This document shows, one piece after another, positions 1 through 7,331 of a stretch of 21,054 bases of DNA; positions within the stretch are counted from its first letter, which is position 1; every line of letters starts with the position of its first letter. Below the pieces are notes generated by a model. It had not been told where the DNA came from and searched no databases. It worked only from the letters and a program-made list of their open reading frames with translations. The stretch is from an uncultured Flavobacteriales bacterium. Its GTDB lineage: Bacteria; Bacteroidota; Bacteroidia; Flavobacteriales_E; Vicingaceae. The stretch lies in contig CALALS010000267.1 of NCBI GenBank assembly GCA_937925525.1, positions 1 to 21,054 on the forward strand, in the 5' to 3' direction. The position numbers and the translations under genes are program-made.

Positions 1-1682
1 TCATCATATTCTTGCTCAACCGCCATCATAAATATCATACCCACATTAGCTCCGGCTGAAAAATTTTGTCCTTCATTGTAAATAACTAAACCTTTATAAT
101 CTGCTTCAGCTAAATCTATGGCCTTATTAATTCCTTGAATAACCTCACCGCCAATGGTATTCATTTTAGTATGGAACTCTAAATTAAGAATACCATCACC
201 TAAATCAGTAATGGTTGTTCCTGAGTTTTTCCATACAGTTTTAGAAGAACGGATGTTGTTTAATATCAGTAAATCCTCCGTTCCTTCAACAGTTTTGTAT
301 GATTTAGAAGCAATATCATAGTACTTCTTAGCTCCATCTTCAATTTTATAGAACGAATCATTGCCACCTTCTATCATTTCATTTACCCATGAAGCTACTT
401 CAACACCTTCTTCCTTCATTTTTGCAATGGTATCTTTTACGCCTAATACATCCCACACTTCAAACGGTCCCATTTCCCAACCAAAGCCTGCATTCATAGC
501 ATCATCTACTTTGTAAATAGCATCAGATATTTCAGGAACACGATTAGATACATAGGCAAACAAACCATAGAATGATTTTCTGTAAAACTCACCAGCTTTG
601 TCTTTAAAGTTAACCAGCAACTTCATTCTTTCTGCTAAATCATTCACAGGCTTAGAAGCTTCAAGCGCAGCAAATTTTACTTTTTGCTTTGGCTCATATT
701 CCAGGGTCTTTAGATTAAGGGATAGAATCTCTGAAGAACCGTCTTTGTTTTTTTCTTTTTTATAAAAGCCTTGTTTGGTTTTAGAACCTAACCAGTTTTT
801 ATCCACCATTTGCTGAACATAACTAGGAATTTCAAACAACTTATTGGCTTCATCGTTCGGACAATTTTGACGAACACCATTGGCAACATGCACCAGTGTA
901 TCTAATCCAACCACATCACACGTTCTAAAAGTAGCGGACTTTGGTCTACCCATTACCGGCCCGGTAAGCTTATCTACTTCATCTACCGTTAACCCCATTT
1001 CTTCCACTAAATGAAACAAAGCCATAATAGAGTAAACACCTATTCTGTTAGCAATAAAAGCAGGGGTATCTTTACACAACACAGTGGTTTTACCTAAAAA
1101 CTTTGTTCCGTAATCATCTAAAAACTCAACTACAGCTTTATCGGTTTTTGTAGAAGGAATAATTTCAAGAAGCTTTAAATACCTTGGCGGATTAAAAAAG
1201 TGAGTGCCACAAAAATGCTTTTGAAAATCTTCACTTCTTCCATCCAACATCATTTCAATAGGAATACCGGAAGTATTAGATGTAATTAATGTTCCCTCTT
1301 TCCTGTACTTTTCTACATTGGTAAATACTTTCTTTTTAATATCCAGGTTTTCTACAACAACTTCCATCACCCAATCACAATCAGCTATCTTTGGTAAATC
1401 ATCATCAAAATTTCCGGTAGTTATTCTACTCGCAAAAGATTTTTTATAGATAGGTGACGGATTGCTTTTGAGCGCAAATTGCAATGCATCATTCACAATT
1501 CTGTTTCTAACAACCTTGTCTTCTAACGTCAAGCCTTTCGCCTTTTCAGCATCATTAAGTTCTTTGGGAACGATATCTAACAACAATACCTGTACACCTA
1601 TATTAGCAAAATGACATGCAATTCTAGAACCCATAACTCCGGAACCTAAAATCGCCACCTTTTTAATTACTCGTTTGCTCAT
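1..1682 (-). CDS. fadN: 3-hydroxyacyl-CoA dehydrogenase / enoyl-CoA hydratase fusion (FadN-type), 3' end missing
   Basis: This is the large subunit of fatty acid beta-oxidation: it hydrates 2-enoyl-CoA and oxidises the resulting 3-hydroxyacyl-CoA with NAD. About 560 codons are visible from the ATG at 1682; the 3' end lies outside the window. The N-terminus has the NAD-binding Rossmann loop (VAILGSGVMGSRIA, about residues 9-22). The dehydrogenase signature THFFNPPRYLKLLEI is near residue 160. A second dehydrogenase C-terminal segment follows (YVSNRVPEISDAIYKVDDAMNAGFGWEMGP). From about residue 490 a crotonase domain begins, with the oxyanion-hole region QNFSAGANVGMI near the edge. Dehydrogenase-first order matches Bacillus FadN and Bacteroidota homologues of about 800 residues, opposite to E. 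coli FadB, so roughly 230 residues are missing. It starts 3 nt after the marR stop, so the two are co-transcribed. A thiolase gene is expected downstream, off the window. Confidence 0.93.
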   Translation of the reverse strand, partial: MSKRVIKKVAILGSGVMGSRIACHFANIGVQVLLLDIVPKELNDAEKAKGLTLEDKVVRNRIVNDALQFALKSNPSPIYKKSFASRITTGNFDDDLPKIADCDWVMEVVVENLDIKKKVFTNVEKYRKEGTLITSNTSGIPIEMMLDGRSEDFQKHFCGTHFFNPPRYLKLLEIIPSTKTDKAVVEFLDDYGTKFLGKTTVLCKDTPAFIANRIGVYSIMALFHLVEEMGLTVDEVDKLTGPVMGRPKSATFRTCDVVGLDTLVHVANGVRQNCPNDEANKLFEIPSYVQQMVDKNWLGSKTKQGFYKKEKNKDGSSEILSLNLKTLEYEPKQKVKFAALEASKPVNDLAERMKLLVNFKDKAGEFYRKSFYGLFAYVSNRVPEISDAIYKVDDAMNAGFGWEMGPFEVWDVLGVKDTIAKMKEEGVEVASWVNEMIEGGNDSFYKIEDGAKKYYDIASKSYKTVEGTEDLLILNNIRSSKTVWKNSGTTITDLGDGILNLEFHTKMNTIGGEVIQGINKAIDLAEADYKGLVIYNEGQNFSAGANVGMIFMMAVEQEYD

Positions 1683-1685
1683 GTT

Positions 1686-2129
1686 TTATATTACTTTTAG
1701 TTCTTTATATTCACTTGTTAAATCACTTATCTTTTGTAATCCTTGAATCATCACCTCCATTTCCTTTTTATTAAACTTGGATATGATGGACTCGTTAAAT
1801 CCTCTAACTACTTTTCTAGCTATCTTCCTTTTTTGAATGCCTAAATCAGTTAGGTAAATTCTAACCATTCTTTTATCTGTTTCATCCGGCTTTTTATAAA
1901 TCAGCTTTTTTTCTTCCATACTTTTAAGTAACCTGCTCATGCTTGTTGCTTCCATTCCCATTAAAGGTGCTATTGAAGTAGCAGGTGTTCCTCCCTTTTC
2001 ATCTATATATAAAAGAACAAAACCAATGGCCTGCGATATATCATGCTTCACGGCTATTTGATTATACATTTTAAATATACTGTGCCATGTTCTTTTAATA
2101 TGAAAATCTATGGCTTCTTCCGGTTTCAT
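1686..2129 (-). CDS. MarR-family transcriptional regulator of the beta-oxidation operon
   Basis: A 147-residue MarR-type DNA-binding protein, the usual length for the family. The winged-helix core is visible: 'ISQAIGFVLLYIDEKGGTPA' leads into the recognition helix region (GMEATSMSRLLKSMEEKKLI), then the wing with the typical 'KPDETDKRMVRIYLTDLG' pattern. I chose the ATG at 2129 (MKPEEAIDFHIKRT) rather than an in-frame ATG at 2171. The upstream one would add a 14-residue AT-rich leader, would lie inside the palindromic operator and would precede the -7 box. The gene is first in the operon, 3 nt before the fadN-type gene, and divergent from NDH-2. From family behaviour I infer that it represses its own operon and is released by a fatty acyl-CoA or similar ligand; the ligand cannot be read from sequence. 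Confidence 0.9.
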   Translation of the reverse strand: MKPEEAIDFHIKRTWHSIFKMYNQIAVKHDISQAIGFVLLYIDEKGGTPATSIAPLMGMEATSMSRLLKSMEEKKLIYKKPDETDKRMVRIYLTDLGIQKRKIARKVVRGFNESIISKFNKKEMEVMIQGLQKISDLTSEYKELKVI

Positions 2130-2145
2130 ATTTCTAATTATGAAA

Positions 2146-2153
2146 CAAATATA
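2146..2153 (-). promoter_or_regulatory. -7 box of the marR-fadN promoter
   Basis: On the minus strand this reads TATATTTG, a full match to the Bacteroidota -7 consensus TAnnTTTG. It leaves 16 nt to the marR ATG at 2129. No TTG-type -33 element is visible at the usual distance; that position is occupied by the palindrome at 2160-2181. Confidence 0.6.
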
Positions 2154-2159
2154 TAAAAT

Positions 2160-2181
2160 TATATTATGCACGCATAATATA
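2160..2181. promoter_or_regulatory. Perfect 22-bp palindrome, probable MarR operator shared by divergent promoters
   Basis: The arms TATATTATGC and GCATAATATA are exact reverse complements around a 2-bp centre (AC). The site lies between the -7 boxes of the two divergent transcription units, about where each -33 element should be. MarR dimers typically bind palindromes of this size next to their own gene. Binding by the neighbouring MarR protein is inference; the symmetry and the position are directly visible. Confidence 0.7.
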
Positions 2182-2198
2182 TGGGATTTTTTTAATTA

Positions 2199-2206
2199 TA
2201 CTTTTG
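2199..2206 (+). promoter_or_regulatory. -7 box of the ndh promoter, giving a near-leaderless transcript
   Basis: TACTTTTG matches TAnnTTTG exactly and ends only 4 nt before the ndh ATG at 2211. With the usual spacing for this promoter class, transcription should start at or within a base or two of the start codon. No -33 element is apparent; the palindrome occupies that region. Confidence 0.6.
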
Positions 2207-2210
2207 TAAT

Positions 2211-3458
2211 ATGAAAAAGATTGTAATAGTAGGAGCAGGATTTGGAGGATTAAAGCTAGCGCAAAACTTAAAGAATGAAAAAATTGAAGTCCTCTTAATA
2301 GATAAAAACAATCATCACACCTTTCAACCTCTACTTTATCAAGTGGCAACTGGGGGCTTAGAAGCTGACAGCATTGCGTATCCGATAAGAAGAATTTTCA
2401 GAAAACAAAAAAACCTCTCTTTTAGAATGGCTGAGGCATTAAAGGTTATTCATGAAAAAAACTTGATTGAAACAAGCATAGGAGAAATTAAATACGATTA
2501 CTTGATTATTGCAATAGGAAGCACTAATAACTTCTATAATTTTAGCGATGTAAAGGATGATTTATTACCGCTAAAAAGTGTGAATAATGCACTTGACATG
2601 AGAAGTTATATTCTCCAAAACCTAGAAAATGCACACCAGGTAAAAGAAGAAAAGGAAGTAAAAAAAATAATGAGTATTGCTATTGTTGGTGGCGGTCCTA
2701 CAGGAATTGAATTAGCAGGTGCGTTAGCAGAAATGAAAAAATACGTTATTCCAAAAGATTTTCCTGATTTAGATTTATCAAAAATGAATATTTATTTATT
2801 TGAAGCAGCTGAAAATTTATTGTCCTCTATGTCATCGCTAGCGTCAAAAGCAGCTGAAGGATACTTGGAAAAGCTAGGGGTAAACATTTATAAAAGCTCG
2901 AAAGTAAAAAGCTATATAAATGACCAACTTGAATTGGAAGACGGAACTACCTTCTTAACTTCCACTGTAATATGGACAGCAGGTGTAAAAGGAAATATGC
3001 TTGATGGACTTCCATCTGAAAGTATGCAAGGGAATAGAATATTAGTAAACGAATACAATCTTGTAAAAGGATTGCAAAATGTGTTTGCTATTGGAGATAT
3101 TGCTTCTCATAAAGATAAGGAAAACCAAAATGGGTTGCCTATGCTGGCGCCTGTTGCCAATCAACATGGAGAACACCTTGCAAAAAACTTAATTAGAATT
3201 GAAAATGGGCTAAAACCAAAACCGTTTAAATATAATGACAAAGGCTCTATGGCAACTATAGGTAGAAAAAAAGCTGTAGTCGATTTCCCAAACAAAAGTA
3301 TAAAAGGCTCCATTGCTTGGTTTATATGGCTATCTGTCCACATTGCCTCCCTTGTTGGATTCAGAAATAAGTTTGTTACGTTTCTTGACTGGTTTATCAA
3401 TTACATCAATTATGACAGACCGCTCGGATTGATTATTAGAAAGTATAAAAGGAAATAA
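2211..3458 (+). CDS. ndh: Type II NADH:quinone oxidoreductase (NDH-2)
   Basis: A 415-residue flavoprotein of the inner membrane surface that passes electrons from NADH to the quinone pool without pumping protons. The FAD-binding dinucleotide fold is at the very N-terminus (VGAGFGG, residues 7-13), which fixes the start. The second, NADH-binding fold has GGGPTGIELAG at 160-170. The FAD pyrophosphate motif AIGDIA is at 293-298 and the quinone/FAD-contacting motif LAPVANQHG at 312-320. The C-terminal region (about 360-400, IAWFIWLSVHIASLVGF) is the amphipathic/hydrophobic membrane anchor typical of NDH-2. The gene is divergent from the marR-fadN operon and shares its control region. That is consistent with reoxidising NADH made in beta-oxidation, although this coupling is inference. 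A related alkyl hydroperoxide or sulfide:quinone type oxidoreductase is less likely because redox-active cysteines are absent. Confidence 0.92.
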   Translation: MKKIVIVGAGFGGLKLAQNLKNEKIEVLLIDKNNHHTFQPLLYQVATGGLEADSIAYPIRRIFRKQKNLSFRMAEALKVIHEKNLIETSIGEIKYDYLIIAIGSTNNFYNFSDVKDDLLPLKSVNNALDMRSYILQNLENAHQVKEEKEVKKIMSIAIVGGGPTGIELAGALAEMKKYVIPKDFPDLDLSKMNIYLFEAAENLLSSMSSLASKAAEGYLEKLGVNIYKSSKVKSYINDQLELEDGTTFLTSTVIWTAGVKGNMLDGLPSESMQGNRILVNEYNLVKGLQNVFAIGDIASHKDKENQNGLPMLAPVANQHGEHLAKNLIRIENGLKPKPFKYNDKGSMATIGRKKAVVDFPNKSIKGSIAWFIWLSVHIASLVGFRNKFVTFLDWFINYINYDRPLGLIIRKYKRK

Positions 3459-3480
3459 TATAAGCAAAACAAAAACACAA

Positions 3481-3488
3481 TAGTTTTG
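3481..3488 (+). promoter_or_regulatory. -7 box of the TonB-dependent receptor gene
   Basis: TAGTTTTG matches TAnnTTTG and lies 13 nt before the ATG at 3502. It overlaps the right arm of an A/T-only inverted repeat (AAACAAAA at 3467-3474, TTTTGTTT at 3484-3491). No convincing -33 TTG is seen. Confidence 0.5.
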
Positions 3489-3501
3489 TTTAAAGAGCGA
3501 T

Positions 3502-5895
3502 ATGAAACTTTACTCACTTCTCATATTTAACCTGTTATTTGGAATAGTTTTATCCCAAAACAGCTCCATTAAAGGTAAAGTTACCAACTCCAAAAACAAC
3601 GAGCCCATTCCCTTTTGTAATATAGCAATATATAATACCACTCTTGGAGGTTATACAAATGAAAATGGTAATTATGAAATTTCAAATGTACAACCCGGTA
3701 TTTATACTGTAGAAATATCTAGTATTGGATTTAAAAATAAAAGACAAACTGAAGTCAAAGTCAGCTCAAGCAAACCAACTATTTTAAACATTTCATTAGA
3801 TGAAGCTGCTGAGCAACTGGAGGCTTTTGAAGTAAAAACTTCACCTTTTGAAAAGAAAATAGAAAGTCCTATATCAAGAAAAACAATTACTAATACTGAG
3901 ATTGAAAGAAATCCTGGAGCAAACAGAGATATTTCAAAAGTAATACAATCACTTCCGGGAGTTGCTTCAGGTGTTTCCTTTAGAAATGACATTATTATAA
4001 GAGGTGGAGCACCTAATGAAAATAGATTTTATTTAGATGGCATAGAAGTGCCAAATATAAATCACTTTGCAACACAAGGTTCTTCCGGTGGGCCAGTTGG
4101 AATGATTAACGTAAATTTTATAGATGAAGTTGAGTTTTATTCTTCTGCGTTTCCCTCTAACAGAGGAAATGCACTAAGCAGCGTTATGGAATTCAAACAA
4201 AAAGAAGGTAATACTGAAAAATTAATTACTACTTTTATGTTAGGTTCAAGTGATGCAGGGTTAACTTTTGATGGACCTTTGGGTAAGAAATCAAATTTCA
4301 TTTTTTCAGCCAGAACATCCTATTTACAATTTCTCTTTGAAGCATTAAAATTACCTTTTCTACCAACCTATACCGACTTTCAATTTAAGAACAAAATTTA
4401 CATCAATGAGAAAAACCAAGTTACGCTCATTGGGCTTGGAGCAATAGATGACTTTAGCCTTAACTCATCGGTAAACAATGGAGTTTCAGATAAGGAAATA
4501 ATAGAAAGAAACAACTACATTTTAGGCAATATACCGGTAAGCGATCAATGGAATTACACCTTTGGAACCAATTGGAAACACTTTAATAAAAAAGGTTTTT
4601 ATACAATAGTATTAAGTAGAAATCATTTAAATAATTCTGCCACTAAATATCTCAATAACGATGAATCAGACCCAAACAATCTTCTTTTAAAATACAATTC
4701 ACAAGAAATTGAAAATAAATTTAGGATAGAGGAAAAAGTTTTTTTTGAAAGTTTTAGACTTGACTATGGAATAAATTATGAATATGCAACCTACACAAAT
4801 TCAACTTTTAATAAAATAAGTATTGGAAATAGAGTTGATACTATTGACTTTAGTTCAACCCTCAATATTAACAAATATGGAGGATTTGTTCAGTTAAGTA
4901 AACGCCTATTTTCCGAAAGACTTGGGTTGTCTGTTGGATTAAGAGTTGATGGAAACGATTTTTCAAGTGAAATGAGCAACCCATTGCAGCAGTTTTCACC
5001 CAGACTATCTTTAAGCTATTCACTTACCGAAAAAATAAATATAAATGGGAACATTGGTAGGTATTATCAACTACCGCCTTATACTGTTTTAGGATACAGA
5101 AACAATAGTAATGAGCTGGCAAATAAAAACATTAAATACATTTATAATGACCACTATGTTTTAGGGATAGATTATTTAAGTCGTTTCGACTCCAAGATAG
5201 CTATTGAATCATTTTACAAAAACTATAACCAATATCCCTTTTTAACAAATGATTCCATTAGTCTTGCAAACCTTGGTGCTGATTTTGGAATAATTGGAAA
5301 TGAGCCTGCAACATCTAGTTCAAAAGGAAGAAGCTATGGAGTAGAATTTCTTTACCAACAAAAAATGTTTAAAGGCTTTTTTGGAATTCTTGCTTACACA
5401 TTTGTTAGGAGTGAGTTCACAGATAAGAACAATAACTATATTCCATCCTCATGGGACAACCAGCACTTATTATCTTTAACTGCTGGAAAAAAACTAAAGA
5501 AAAACTGGGAAATAGGCTTTAAGTTTAGATATTTAGGTGGAACACCATATACACCTTTTGATGCTTATACTTCATCATTACGACAGGTGTGGGATGTAAA
5601 CAATCAAGCAGTGCTTGACTACAACAAAATTAACTCAGAAAGGCTTTCTGCATTTCATCAATTAGATGTTAGGGTTGACAAAAAATATTATTTTAAGAAA
5701 TCTTCGCTAAACATCTACTTTGATATTCAAAATTTGTATAACAATACTGCTGAACAACCTAGTTTTCTTTTACCCGTTTTAGAAAACAACACAATTAAAA
5801 CTTTAGAAGAAGACCCTAATAGATATGAATTAAAAGAGGTGGAAAACCCTACCGGAACTGTTTTACCAAGTATTGGTATTATGTGGGAATTTTAA
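3502..5895 (+). CDS. TonB-dependent outer membrane receptor with carboxypeptidase-regulatory-like N-terminal domain
   Basis: A 797-residue outer membrane transporter. It has a signal peptide (MKLYSLLIFNLLFGIVLSQ). A CarboxypepD_reg-like beta-sandwich follows (about residues 22-105, with SIKGKVTNSKNNEPIPFCNI and YTNENGNYEISNVQPGIYTVEIS). The plug domain (about 120-225) carries VIQSLPGVASG and RGGAPNENRFYLDG. The 22-strand barrel ends in an aromatic residue (IGIMWEF), as outer membrane proteins do. There is no SusD partner next to it, so it is not a Sus-type glycan pair; substrate (siderophore, cobalamin, peptide or other) cannot be told. It follows ndh by 43 nt but has its own -7 box. Its stop codon overlaps that of the convergent gene at 5892. 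Confidence 0.93.
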   Translation: MKLYSLLIFNLLFGIVLSQNSSIKGKVTNSKNNEPIPFCNIAIYNTTLGGYTNENGNYEISNVQPGIYTVEISSIGFKNKRQTEVKVSSSKPTILNISLDEAAEQLEAFEVKTSPFEKKIESPISRKTITNTEIERNPGANRDISKVIQSLPGVASGVSFRNDIIIRGGAPNENRFYLDGIEVPNINHFATQGSSGGPVGMINVNFIDEVEFYSSAFPSNRGNALSSVMEFKQKEGNTEKLITTFMLGSSDAGLTFDGPLGKKSNFIFSARTSYLQFLFEALKLPFLPTYTDFQFKNKIYINEKNQVTLIGLGAIDDFSLNSSVNNGVSDKEIIERNNYILGNIPVSDQWNYTFGTNWKHFNKKGFYTIVLSRNHLNNSATKYLNNDESDPNNLLLKYNSQEIENKFRIEEKVFFESFRLDYGINYEYATYTNSTFNKISIGNRVDTIDFSSTLNINKYGGFVQLSKRLFSERLGLSVGLRVDGNDFSSEMSNPLQQFSPRLSLSYSLTEKININGNIGRYYQLPPYTVLGYRNNSNELANKNIKYIYNDHYVLGIDYLSRFDSKIAIESFYKNYNQYPFLTNDSISLANLGADFGIIGNEPATSSSKGRSYGVEFLYQQKMFKGFFGILAYTFVRSEFTDKNNNYIPSSWDNQHLLSLTAGKKLKKNWEIGFKFRYLGGTPYTPFDAYTSSLRQVWDVNNQAVLDYNKINSERLSAFHQLDVRVDKKYYFKKSSLNIYFDIQNLYNNTAEQPSFLLPVLENNTIKTLEEDPNRYELKEVENPTGTVLPSIGIMWEF

Positions 5896-6524
5896 TTCCT
5901 TTTAAGCACTTTTTTTCCGATGTAAAAAAACAACATGATTAGTACAGAGCCCAAAAATGCTAAAGCCATATCCTTTTGTGCATCCCAAATATCTCCTTGT
6001 GTTCCTAAATAAGCTATACCTTGCTCCGGGAAAAAAATATCTGCAACGGCCCACTCTACCAGCTCGTAAGCACCACTAAAAGAAAGGGTTATTTCACACG
6101 GCAATGACCAGCTTACCCAATTCGGAAATTTAAAATAATTCTTAAACCAATCTCGTAATGGGTAGGCAATCATAAAACCAAAACTAAAATGTACTATTCT
6201 ATCGTAATGATTTCTTTCAAATCCAAATTCATCCATTAACCAATATCCAAAAGGATTTTCGGCATAGGTATATTTAGCTCCGTAAATATGCAAACACAGG
6301 TAAACAAAAATGAATGTATAGGTTAAATCAGAAAATTTAAATTTTCTGTACGAAATCATTAATCCACCCAAAAAAATAAAAACCAATGTATTTTCAAGAA
6401 ACCAATTGGCTAAATCATGAGTTCCTATTAAAGTTGAAAGCCATAATAAGACGAAAACACAAAGATAAACAAGTGGGAGTTTTGAGGCTACCTGATCAGA
6501 GGTAGAAGCGGTTGTAAACTTCAT
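5892..6524 (-). CDS. YjdF/DUF2238-family integral membrane protein
   Basis: A 210-residue inner membrane protein with about five to six hydrophobic segments (for example VYLCVFVLLWLSTLIG, LVFIFLGGLMI, MALAFLGSVLIMLFFYIG). The family signature is clear: 'GAYELVEWAVADIFFPEQ' followed by 'LGTQGDIWDAQKDM', plus the conserved HYDRIVHFSFGF stretch. The biochemical role of DUF2238 proteins is not known to me. It is last in a three-gene minus-strand run, with 1 nt between the preceding stop and this ATG, so translation is probably coupled. Its stop codon overlaps the receptor gene's stop on the other strand (shared TTAA at 5892-5895). Confidence 0.88.
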   Translation of the reverse strand: MKFTTASTSDQVASKLPLVYLCVFVLLWLSTLIGTHDLANWFLENTLVFIFLGGLMISYRKFKFSDLTYTFIFVYLCLHIYGAKYTYAENPFGYWLMDEFGFERNHYDRIVHFSFGFMIAYPLRDWFKNYFKFPNWVSWSLPCEITLSFSGAYELVEWAVADIFFPEQGIAYLGTQGDIWDAQKDMALAFLGSVLIMLFFYIGKKVLKRN

Positions 6525-6525
6525 A

Positions 6526-7299
6526 TTAATTAATAATTATTTTTTCAATCAATACATCATCCTCACTTTTTAATCGAATAAAATAATTACCCGGCTTAAA
6601 ATCCGAAACGTCTATTTCAATATTATTATTCATATTTCCATCAAATACTAATCTTCCTGAAACATCGGTGATATGCAGTAAATAATCTTTTGAATTATTC
6701 ACAGATATGGTCAATTTACCTCTTGCGGGATTAGGGAAAACACTTAAACCGGCTTTAACAATTGACTCTTTAATTGAGCCAGGCATATCATTTAATACTA
6801 AAAATCGATAGTCTTCAGTTTCCCCTGTTGAAGAAGCGTCACAAGAACCTGTAAAAGCAGGAGCTGTCCTAACTCTCATAATCAGAGTGTCAAGATTAGC
6901 TGTTGCAGGAACACCTACTCTAATGGTTACACCTGTTTCGTAGGAAGCTGAAGTATAAATGTTTTCTGACACACTAAAAATAGAATCTTTATTCCAGTCT
7001 ACCCAAACTCCAATTTTAGAAATAGTATTCTTATTTAATGCCACTCTTAAGTCAAAACTGTCTAAGCGATATTCAGCTACTAAGAAGTTTTTATAAAAAG
7101 CATAATTGTTATCCTGAGTGTTACAGTTTGTTCCGGCATTAGAAAAGTTTTGAACTGCCCCAGACGTAACAACTGAATCAATATAATTTGGCTGTGTAAC
7201 ACAATCAGCCGCAATAGTAGGATGGCAAAATACCCCTTGGCCATTTAATTGAAAAACAGTAAAAAATAATAAGGGAAAAATGAGTAATAGTTTTTTCAT
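6526..7299 (-). CDS. Secreted GEVED-domain protein with T9SS type A sorting domain
   Basis: A 257-residue exported protein. The signal peptide is MKKLLLIFPLLFFTVFQLNG. The body resembles GEVED-type domains (VWVDWNKDSIF, then GETEDYRF at about 159-164; the usual GEVED motif reads GETED here). Six cysteines are scattered through it. The C-terminal about 75 residues (from LSVFPNPARGKLTI to the end, with GNYFIRLKSEDDVLIEKIIIN) form a type A sorting signal, which directs export through the type IX system and surface attachment or release. The start is the ATG at 7299; a TTG two codons upstream is in frame but has no reason to be preferred. The gene lies 32 nt after the type B protein. Function beyond a surface protein is unknown; adhesion is a guess. 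Confidence 0.9.
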   Translation of the reverse strand: MKKLLLIFPLLFFTVFQLNGQGVFCHPTIAADCVTQPNYIDSVVTSGAVQNFSNAGTNCNTQDNNYAFYKNFLVAEYRLDSFDLRVALNKNTISKIGVWVDWNKDSIFSVSENIYTSASYETGVTIRVGVPATANLDTLIMRVRTAPAFTGSCDASSTGETEDYRFLVLNDMPGSIKESIVKAGLSVFPNPARGKLTISVNNSKDYLLHITDVSGRLVFDGNMNNNIEIDVSDFKPGNYFIRLKSEDDVLIEKIIIN

Positions 7300-7331
7300 A
7301 GTCAATTGTTTAGAAAATAAATATAGGGAAT

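Noticed and set aside
2130..2171. Upstream ATG extending the MarR protein by 14 residues
   Set aside because: It lies in the palindromic operator and upstream of the -7 box, and the added residues are a low-complexity hydrophobic leader not expected in MarR proteins.
3467..3491. A/T-only inverted repeat AAACAAAA/TTTTGTTT considered as a terminator or operator
   Set aside because: The stem is entirely A-T except one pair, there is no downstream T-run, and one arm is part of the -7 box; it could be chance in AT-rich DNA.
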